Assembly (NCBI RefSeq): GCF_916618755.1
Contig: NZ_CAKAKB010000004.1
Span: 186,001 to 250,000 of the forward strand
Source: Actinotalea sp. Marseille-Q4924
GTDB lineage: Bacteria; Actinomycetota; Actinomycetes; Actinomycetales; Cellulomonadaceae
Reading direction: 5' to 3'
DNA: 64,000 bases
A program made the position numbers and the translations under genes. The notes beneath the pieces were generated by a model, which was not told the DNA's origin, did no database searches, and was given only the letters and a program-made list of their open reading frames with translations. Positions 55,286-62,600 of this stretch are shown one piece after another (within the stretch, counting starts at the first letter, position 1; each line of letters opens with the position of its first letter).

Positions 55286-56250
55286 CCGGTCGTGGTGTCC
55301 CGGGCGGGGCGGAGCCGGACCGGCGACGGGTGGTCGTCGTCGGCGACGTCATCGACGACATCGTCGTCCGCCCGCAGGGCGCGGTCACGCACGACTCGGA
55401 CACGCGCTCGGAGATCGTGCGGCGCGAGGGCGGCTCGGCGGCCAACATGGCGTGCTGGCTGGCCTCGACCGGGGTGCCGGTGACGTTCGTGGGGCGGGTC
55501 GCCGCGGCCGACGTCGAGCGGCACACCGCGGCGATGGAGGCGTTCGGTGTGGACGCCCGGCTCATCGGCGACGAGGAGCGCGAGACGGGTCGGATCATCA
55601 TCCTCGTCGACCCCGACGGTGCCCGGACGATGTACACCGACCGCGGTGCCAACCTCGCGCTCGTCGCCGACGACGTCCCGGTCGGCCTGGTCGAGGACGC
55701 GGCGCTGCTGCACCTCTCGGGGTACTCGTTCGTCGAGCCCGGGGTGCGCGAGGCGGCCCTGACGCTCATGGCGCGGGCTCGTGAGGCCGGTGTCCCGGTC
55801 TCGGTGGACCCGAGCTCGGCCGCGTTCCTGCGCGAGGTCGGCGCCGCGGAGTTCCTCGCCTGGACCGCCGGGGCGGCGCTGTGCTTCCCGAACCACGACG
55901 AGGCACACGTCCTCACCGGCGTCGAGCGGCCCGAGGACGCGGCCGAGGCGCTCAGCAAGCACTACGGGCTGGTCGCCGTCACCTGCGGGGCGGCGGGCGC
56001 CGTCGTCGCCGCGGGCGGGCACCTGCTCGGCAGCGTGGTGCAGGAGCCGGTCGCCGCCGTCGACAGCACCGGGGCGGGCGACGCGTTCTGCGCGGGGTTC
56101 CTCGACGCGTGGACGTCGGGTCAGACCGAGGCGCTGGCCGCCGCTCACGCCGGCGCGGCGCTGGCCCGCGACGCCGTCAGCCGCATGGGCGGGCGGCCGC
56201 GACGGGTCGTGCGCCAGGGTGACGGGGCGTGGCGCACGGCGGCGGACTGA
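55282..56250 (+). CDS. psuK: Pseudouridine kinase (PfkB family)
   Basis: Phosphorylates pseudouridine at the 5' position to feed PsuG. 322 residues. VVVVGDVIDDIVVRPQG, REGGSAANMACWLASTGVPV, and the anion-hole motif DSTGAGDAFCAGFLDAW. GTG 55282 overlaps the psuG stop by 4 nt. The direct coupling to psuG is the main evidence for substrate; the PfkB fold alone would not decide. Last gene of the operon. Confidence 0.87.
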   Translation: MTGRGVPGGAEPDRRRVVVVGDVIDDIVVRPQGAVTHDSDTRSEIVRREGGSAANMACWLASTGVPVTFVGRVAAADVERHTAAMEAFGVDARLIGDEERETGRIIILVDPDGARTMYTDRGANLALVADDVPVGLVEDAALLHLSGYSFVEPGVREAALTLMARAREAGVPVSVDPSSAAFLREVGAAEFLAWTAGAALCFPNHDEAHVLTGVERPEDAAEALSKHYGLVAVTCGAAGAVVAAGGHLLGSVVQEPVAAVDSTGAGDAFCAGFLDAWTSGQTEALAAAHAGAALARDAVSRMGGRPRRVVRQGDGAWRTAAD

Positions 56251-56270
56251 CGGGCGCCGCCGTCGGCGTG

Positions 56271-56301
56271 CGTCCCGAGCGCTCGCCGAGCGCCCGGGAC
56301 G
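56271..56301. terminator. Hairpin between psuK and the convergent membrane-protein gene
   Basis: CGTCCCGAGCGC (56271-56282) pairs with GCGCCCGGGACG (56290-56301), one mismatch. It lies 21 nt past the psuK stop and 13 nt beyond the stop of the convergent gene ending at 56314. Confidence 0.7.
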
Positions 56302-56313
56302 AGGTGCGCACGC

Positions 56314-57000
56314 TCAGTGCGCGACGAGGGGTCGATGCGGTCGGTGGATGCGGGGCGGCGCCACGTGGTGGTCCCGCGACGCCCCGGCGGTGCCGAGCAC
56401 GGGGTGCGCCGGCATCGCGCGGTCGATCGCGACGTACACCAGCCCGAGCACGGCGAACCCGGCGCTGAGCAGCACGACGTTGCGGAGCAGCCCGCCCCAG
56501 CCCAGGTCGGCCAGGTTGATGAAGCCGTACTCGTAGTGCGGCTCGGCGATGAGCTCGGCACGGACGAGCGCGAACGCCACGTACGCGATCATGTACGACA
56601 GCCAGATGGCCGGCGCGCTCCAGCGCAGGCGCCGGTGCGCGTCGAGGACGAGGAAGTCGATCAGCGCCAGCACGGGCGTGACCTGGTGCTCGATCGTCCC
56701 CTGGGTCATGCCCAGGAAGCGGATCGGCGCGTCCGGCGACTCCGGGCCGAGGATGAAGAACACCACGAGGCCCGTGACCGATAGCAGCATGAGGACGCCC
56801 ACCTTGAACCAGGCGGGCGGCTGCCGGAAGAGGCCGAGCGAGGCGAGCGCCGCCCAGATCATCACGACGGCGAGCATGAGGTTCGCCTGGTTCGTGAAGC
56901 GGGTGAGCTCGTGCGGTTGGAGGTCGAGCCAGACCTCCTTGGTCGCGGCGAGGGCGAGCGTCGCGATGGACAGACGGAACAGCACGGCGAACAGGTCCAC
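56314..57000 (-). CDS. Pr6Pr-family membrane protein
   Basis: 228 residues with about six hydrophobic helices. The layout (FRLSIATLALAATKEVWLDL, FTNQANLMLAVVMIWAAL, TPVLALIDFLVLDAHRRLRW, WLSYMIAYVAFALVRAELIA, and YEYGFINLADLGWGGLLRNV) matches the Pr6Pr/FAR-17a-like membrane family. Function not known. GTG 57000 has a strong GGAGGTG ribosome site. The upstream region is one copy of the duplicated promoter block found also at 58.4 kb. Confidence 0.75.
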   Translation of the reverse strand: MDLFAVLFRLSIATLALAATKEVWLDLQPHELTRFTNQANLMLAVVMIWAALASLGLFRQPPAWFKVGVLMLLSVTGLVVFFILGPESPDAPIRFLGMTQGTIEHQVTPVLALIDFLVLDAHRRLRWSAPAIWLSYMIAYVAFALVRAELIAEPHYEYGFINLADLGWGGLLRNVVLLSAGFAVLGLVYVAIDRAMPAHPVLGTAGASRDHHVAPPRIHRPHRPLVAH

Positions 57001-57033
57001 GGGGCACCTCCGGGAACGGGACCATGACGGGAT

Positions 57034-57104
57034 CGGTGATGACCTGTTGGTCCCACGCTAGGACGGCGCGGTCCGACCCGTGGTGGGTTTGGGACAGGCG
57101 GTTG
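57034..57104 (-). promoter_or_regulatory. Promoter/operator block, copy A
   Basis: About 71 bp almost repeated at 58373-58443: 42 of the first 49 aligned positions (57034-57082 against 58373-58421) match. It contains, on the minus strand, the -10 box TAGCGT (57061-57056) and a conserved upstream piece CCTGTCC-x-AACC. It drives the Pr6Pr-type gene starting at 57000. Confidence 0.65.
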
Positions 57105-57135
57105 ACGCCGGAATCGCCGACGGGCGCGGTCGGCG

Positions 57136-58236
57136 TCAGGCGCCGTCGGCGAGGTGGGTGGTGCCGGCCAGGACGTCCTCCCGCAGGATCCGTCGTGCCC
57201 GGTCCGGCTCCTCGAGGAACGGGCTGTGCGCGGACTCCCGGAACGTGTAGAAGCCCTTCGCCGGCGCCTGGACTGTCTCCAGGTACGCGCGGGCGAGGTC
57301 GTAGCTGCAGGTGTGGTCGTGGATGCCGTGGAACAGGTAGAGGGGCACGTCGAGCGCCGGCACCGTCTCGCCCAGGTCGGTGGCCAGCGCCTCGTCCCAC
57401 AGGGCGCTGACGCTGGACGCGACCTTCGCCCGCCACGTCCGGACCTTCTCCGCCGGCGTGTACTGCGGGCTGCGCAGGGAGGGCCAGACGATGCCGGTCA
57501 GCACCGACCGCATGTCGCGGGTGGTGCCGACGCCGAGCCGGTGCATCGCGGTGTCGCGGACCCGGAGGTAGGCACGTGGCGTGCCGTCCGCGACGGTCGC
57601 CGGCGCGCGGCGGAGCCGGCGCACCATCCGTTCGTCCCCGAGCTCCTCGTACCGGCGGAGCATGTGCTCGTACGCCCGTGCCTCCGAGCGGCGCTGGTCG
57701 ACCATCTGCGCGACGCCGATGTACGCGTGGAACCGCTCCGGCGACCGCGCGGCCGCCTGCAGGCCGACGAACGTCCCGCCGGAGTGCGCCATGAGGTAGA
57801 CCTTGTCGACGCCGAAGCGCTCGCACAGGTGGTCGGTGACCGCGAGCGTGTCGGCGACGAGCTGCTCGGCGGTCAGGGATGCGCGGGGGAGTCGCGGGTC
57901 GAACGACAGGCCCGCGCCGCGCTGCTCCCACCAGGCCACGGTGAACAGGTCCTCCACCCCGGTGGGGTACCGCTCGGTGAGGACGTACTCCGGCATCCCG
58001 CCGTGGAGGAACAGCAGGACGGGCTGCGTGACGTCCCTGCTGCGGAGGATCACGCCCTGGCGGGTGCCGTTGACGTCGAGGAACACCTTCTCCGCGAGGC
58101 TGCCGGCGACGGGTCGGCCCTTGGTGTCGAGGACGGGGAGAACTCGCCCGTCGCTCCAGAGTCCCGTGCGGCGCAGCACCGCCCCGACGGCGACGGCGGC
58201 CGACGTCGCGATGGCGAGACTGCGCGGCCTGCTCAC
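57136..58236 (-). CDS. Alpha/beta hydrolase (proline iminopeptidase-like)
   Basis: 366 residues. A hydrophobic N-terminal segment (SLAIATSAAVAVGAVL) suggests a membrane anchor or signal. Core: LLFLHGGMPEY (oxyanion HGG), WWEQRGAGLSFD, nucleophile elbow LMAHSGGTFVGL (Ser in HSGG), and the His in ESAHSPFLEEP. These resemble alpha/beta hydrolases of the prolyl aminopeptidase group; substrate unknown. GTG 58236 overlaps the stop of a 36-codon upstream frame (GTGA). Confidence 0.85.
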   Translation of the reverse strand: MSRPRSLAIATSAAVAVGAVLRRTGLWSDGRVLPVLDTKGRPVAGSLAEKVFLDVNGTRQGVILRSRDVTQPVLLFLHGGMPEYVLTERYPTGVEDLFTVAWWEQRGAGLSFDPRLPRASLTAEQLVADTLAVTDHLCERFGVDKVYLMAHSGGTFVGLQAAARSPERFHAYIGVAQMVDQRRSEARAYEHMLRRYEELGDERMVRRLRRAPATVADGTPRAYLRVRDTAMHRLGVGTTRDMRSVLTGIVWPSLRSPQYTPAEKVRTWRAKVASSVSALWDEALATDLGETVPALDVPLYLFHGIHDHTCSYDLARAYLETVQAPAKGFYTFRESAHSPFLEEPDRARRILREDVLAGTTHLADGA

Positions 58237-58343
58237 GCCGGCCGGCCCGCGGGGACGGCTACGGGGGAGGTGCACGGGGACGCGTCGGTCCGCGCCGCGG
58301 CCTCGGCGCGGTCGCGCACGGTGCGCAGCATCTTCCGGAGCAT
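58233..58343 (-). CDS. Possible 36-residue leader peptide upstream of the hydrolase
   Basis: ATG 58343 opens a 36-codon frame (MLRKMLRTVRDRAEAAARTD...) ending in the TGA that overlaps the hydrolase GTG start by 4 nt, the standard translational coupling of this genome. No family is recognised. It lies between the copy-B promoter and the hydrolase. The basic amphipathic start is consistent with a real small peptide, but it could be a non-coding leader. Confidence 0.35.
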   Translation of the reverse strand: MLRKMLRTVRDRAEAAARTDASPCTSPVAVPAGRPA

Positions 58344-58372
58344 CCAGATGTTCGCGACCTCCAGAACCGACT

Positions 58373-58443
58373 CGGTGATGGCCTGTCGGTTCCACGCTAG
58401 GTCGGCGTGGTCCGGCACGTGAGCGGTTCGGACAGGGGGTTGG
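58373..58443 (-). promoter_or_regulatory. Promoter/operator block, copy B
   Basis: The second copy of the block at 57034-57104. On the minus strand it has TAGCGT (58400-58395) inside the inverted repeat CCACGCCGACCTAGCGTGG (arms CCACGC and GCGTGG), and the upstream piece CCTGTCCGAACC. It drives the hydrolase unit. Confidence 0.65.
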
Positions 58444-58494
58444 GACCGGCTCCCAAGGGTGCGGGGGGTAGTCCGCGACGGCGGTGGCGACGCA

Positions 58495-59418
58495 TCAGCG
58501 CTCGGCGTCGAGCGGCAGCGACCTGACGCTGCTGAACTGTCGTGGACGCCCGTCCACGGGGTCGGTGAACGCCACCTCGGACGCGAGGAGCTGCAGAGGC
58601 CGACGGAAGTCGTCGACCGCCACGTCACGGACCACGGGGTACAACGGGTCGTCGATGATGGGGATGCCGAGTCCGAGCAGGTGCAGGCGCAGCTGGTGGG
58701 TGCGGCCCGTCCGTGGTCTGAGGCGGTAGATGCCGACGCCATCCCTCTCTCGCTCGAGATCGACGTGCGTCTCGGCATTGACGGCCGCATCCGGCACGAC
58801 CTCGGCGCGCCACGTGCCGCGGTCCTTGCGGATGTGGTTGCGCACGACGGTCGGCAGCGCCAGGTCGTCGCGCAGGGGCGCGAGCGCCCGGTACGTCTTG
58901 TCGACCGCGCGCTGCTCGAACGCCGTCTGGTAGGCGCCGCGCCACCGGCGCTCCGTCGCGAGCATCAGCAGCCCGGACGTGACGCGGTCGAGGCGGTGGA
59001 GCGGCGACAGCTCCGGCAGGTCCAGCTCCGCCCGCAGCCGGACGACGACGCTCTGCCGCACGTGCCGACCCCGCGGGATGGTGGAGAGGAAGGGCGGCTT
59101 GTCCACGACGACGATCCGCTCGTCCCTGTGGACCACGTGCACGTGACCCGGGACCTCGGGCTCGTCGCGCAGGTCCCGGTGGAACCACACGAAACGATGG
59201 GGCGCATAGGGTTCCGCCTCGCGCACCGGCCGGCCGGCCTCGTCGACGACGCGTTCCGCGGCCAGCAGTCCAGCCACGTCGACGCCGTCCGGCAGGCGGT
59301 GACGCAGCCATGCGCTCATCGTCGGCCAGGGAGACGGGTTCAGGGGGTCGCGGTCAGGCGTGCGCAGCCAGGCGGCGGCGAGACCATGGCGTGCCGGGAG
59401 CGGTGAGCGGGGAGGCAC
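58495..59418 (-). CDS. RluA-family pseudouridine synthase
   Basis: Isomerises uridine to pseudouridine in rRNA or tRNA. 307 residues. Catalytic Asp in SPLHRLDRVTSGLLML; RPRTGRTHQLRLHLLGLG and PIIDDPLYP follow. The extended N terminus PPRSPLPARHGLAAAWLRTP is the usual actinobacterial RluA form, so GTG 59418 is right. TACGAT (59430-59425) lies 6 nt before it, so leaderless. Target site not assignable. It lies 2.2 kb from the pseudouridine catabolism operon, in the opposite direction. Confidence 0.92.
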   Translation of the reverse strand: MPPRSPLPARHGLAAAWLRTPDRDPLNPSPWPTMSAWLRHRLPDGVDVAGLLAAERVVDEAGRPVREAEPYAPHRFVWFHRDLRDEPEVPGHVHVVHRDERIVVVDKPPFLSTIPRGRHVRQSVVVRLRAELDLPELSPLHRLDRVTSGLLMLATERRWRGAYQTAFEQRAVDKTYRALAPLRDDLALPTVVRNHIRKDRGTWRAEVVPDAAVNAETHVDLERERDGVGIYRLRPRTGRTHQLRLHLLGLGIPIIDDPLYPVVRDVAVDDFRRPLQLLASEVAFTDPVDGRPRQFSSVRSLPLDAER

Positions 59419-59468
59419 CGGCCGATCGTAGGGCCCCGCTGCCGACCGCAGCGGCAGGTCCGGGTCGA

Positions 59469-59493
59469 GGCGTTGAGTTCACATCTCAACGCC
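59469..59493. promoter_or_regulatory. Perfect 9-bp inverted repeat between rluA and the MBG gene
   Basis: GGCGTTGAG (59469-59477), TTCACAT, CTCAACGCC (59485-59493). Perfect arms with a 7-bp spacer and AT-richer centre than the surroundings. It lies 51 bp upstream of rluA and 175 bp upstream of the MBG gene; operator for either is possible. A second hairpin, CCGGGGTC (59569-59576) with GACCCCGG (59594-59601), lies in the MBG leader. Nothing else is seen in 59419-59667. Confidence 0.5.
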
Positions 59494-59667
59494 GTGCACA
59501 CCCGATCGGCGTAGTTCACGACGCACCTGGCTCCGTAACGTCCCGTCAGCAAGCCGTGACACGTTGATCCGGGGTCCTCCATCTGGTCGCTTCGACCCCG
59601 GGGAGTGAGTAGCGAAACCGACGCGGTGCTGTACCCGATCTCGGTTCCTGCCCCAGGAGTGCTCACC

Positions 59668-62600
59668 ATGCGCAACCACGCCCCAGTTCGCACGCTGTCA
59701 GCGTTGATGGCCATGATCCTGTTCGCGATCATGGGAAGTGGACCCGCGCTCGCGGACGACATCTTCAACACCTTGGACGGGACGATCGACGCGGCTGCGG
59801 AGTCGATGACCCTGGTGGCCGGCGGGTCGAGCGGCAGCACCAGCCTGGGCGTCATCCAGCGAGGCGAAGACGGCAAGCCCGGGTGCAACTTCACCGGGCA
59901 GACCAGCGTCGTCGTCGCGCTCCACTCCAGCAACGCGGACGTCGCCACCGTCCAGCCGTCGAGCGTGACCTTCGCGTCCTGCAACGCCACGGTCCCCATC
60001 ACGGTGAGCCCGGGGAAGGCCGGCACGAGCACCATCACCGCATCCGTCACGAGCAACACCACCGGAGGCGACTTCAACGTCGACCCGGTGCGCTTCGTGG
60101 TCACCGTTGCCACGGCCACCCCGGTCAAGCAGAACCAGACCATCTCCTTCACGCAGCCGGCGACGCCCGCGACCTACGGCGACACCTTCACGGTCCAGCC
60201 GACGGCGAGCTCCGATCTGCCGGTCTCGGTAGTGACGTCCGGTGGCTGCTCCGCAGCAGCGGCGGGCACCGCAGGCGCCTACGCCGTCACCATGACGAGC
60301 GGCACGACGGCATGCAGCCTCACCGCCTCGCAGGCCGGCAACACCTCGTACAACCCCGCCGCTGAGGTCACGCGCACCGTCGCCGCGGCTCCCCGCCCCA
60401 TCACGGTCGCCGCGAACTCCGCCGGCAAGACCTACGGCGACGCCGACCCGGAGCTCACGACCTCCCTCAACGCAGGCACGATGGTGGGCACGGACGCCCT
60501 GTCGGGCAGCCTGAGCCGCGCCGCCGGCGAGGACGTGGGCTCCTACGCCATCACGCGCGGCTCGCTGGCCGCCGGTTCCAACTACGCCATGACCTTCGTG
60601 CCGGGCACCCTGCAGATCGCGCAGCGCGCGATCTCCATCGCGGCGGACGCGAAGTCCATGACCTACGGCGAACCGCAGCCGGCGCTCACGTACTCGATCA
60701 CGAGCGGCACGCTCGCCGAAGGCGACAGCATCAGCGGTGCGCTCGTCCGCGCTGCGGGTGACGGTGCCGGTACCTATGCCATCAGCCAGGGAACTCTCGC
60801 CGTCAACGGCAACTACGCGCTCAACTTCTCCGGCAGCACCCTGACGATCGCCAAGCGGGCGCTCACCGTGACGGCTGACAACACGACCAAGACCTACGGT
60901 GACGACGACCCGGCGCTCACTCATCGGGTGACCTCGGGCTCCCTCGCCTCCGGCGATGGGTTCACCGGTTCGCTGACCCGGGTTGCCAGCAGCAATGTCG
61001 GGACCTATGCCATCACCGGGGGCACTCTCTCTGCGGGCGGGAACTACGACCTGACCGTGGTGCCGGGGACGCTGACGGTCACCCCGCGTGCCATCACGGT
61101 GACTGCGGATGACAAGGGCAAGACGTACGGCGACGGCGACCCGGTGCTGACGGCGTCGGTGTCCGAGGGCACCCTGGTCGCCGGTGACGTCCTGTCCGGC
61201 GCCCTGACGCGGGACGCGGGTGAGGACATCGGCTCGTACGCGATCACCCGGGGCACGCTGACCGCGGGCAGCAACTACGCGGTGACCTTCGAGAACGGCA
61301 CGCTGGAGGTGGCCGCTCGCTCGGTGACGGTGACGGCGGACGCGAAGTCCAAGACCTACGGCGACGCGGACCCGACGCTGACCTACGCCATCACCGCGGG
61401 CTCGCTGGCCCCCGGTGACAGCTTCACCGGCTCGCTGGCCCGCGCGGCCGGTGAGAACGCGGGCGAGTACGCGATCACCAAGGACACGCTGAGCCTGGGC
61501 GGGAACTACGCGCTCAACTTCGTCGGTGCCGAGCTGACGATCGACCAGCGGGCGATCACGGTCACCGCTGACGCGCAGAGCAAGGTGTACGGCGACGACG
61601 ACCCGGAGCTGATCTACACCGTCACGGCCGGCGATCTCGTCGACGGTGACGGCTTCACCGGCTCGCTCACCCGGGCCGACGGCAACACTGTCGGCACCTA
61701 CGCCATCGGCCAGGGCACCCTCACGGCCGGCGGCAACTACGACCTCACCTACACCGGGGCCGACCTGTCCATCACCCCCAAGCCCATCACCGTCACCGCC
61801 GAGAACAAGTCCAAGACCTACGGCGACGCCGACCCTGATCTGACCACCTCGGTCACCTCCGGCTCGCTCGTGGGGACCGACACCTTGTCCGGCAGCCTGG
61901 TCCGCGCGGCCGGGGAGAACATCGGCAGCTACGCGATCAGCCAGGGCTCTCTCACGGCGGGCCCGAACTACACCTTGACGTTCGTCGACGGCTCTCTGGG
62001 CATCAGTGCCCGTGCCATCACCGTCACGGCGGACGCCAAGACCAAGACGTACGGCGACGCCGACCCAGCGCTCACCTACGAGGTGACCAACCTCGTGGAC
62101 GGCGACCAGCTGACCGGCGCGCTCGCCCGGTCGGCCGGCGAGAACGTCGGCGGGTACGACATCGGCCGCGGGACGGTGGCCGCGAGTGACAACTACGTCG
62201 TCACCTACGTGCCGAACCAGCTGGTGATCACGCAGCGGTCGCTCACCGTGACCGCCGACGCGAAGTCGAAGACCTACGGCGACGCCGACCCGGCGCTGAC
62301 CTACGCCATCACCGTTGGCTCGCTGGCCTACGCCGACGCCTTGGCTGGGGCTCTTCTCCGGACGGACGGTGAGGACGTCGGCGTGTACGACATCCAGCTG
62401 GGTTCCCTCTCGGCCGGTCCGAACTACGACCTCACCTTCGTCGACACCGACCTGACCATCACCCCGCGGGCCATCCAGGTCACCGCCGCCGACGCGACGA
62501 AGACCTACGGTGACGACGACCCTGGTCTGGCCTACACGGTGACCTCCGGTGAGCTGGTCCGGGACGGCGACGGGTTCACCGGTTCGCTGACCCGGGATGC

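Noticed and set aside
57136-58395. Extended N terminus for the alpha/beta hydrolase starting near 58395
   Set aside because: The added 53 residues are Arg/Pro/His-rich, and the GTG at 58236 overlaps an upstream stop in the usual GTGA manner.
59569-59667. Cyclic di-GMP riboswitch before the MBG gene
   Set aside because: The GAAACCGACGCGG piece recalls one, but the conserved GEMM core and tetraloop-receptor elements are missing.
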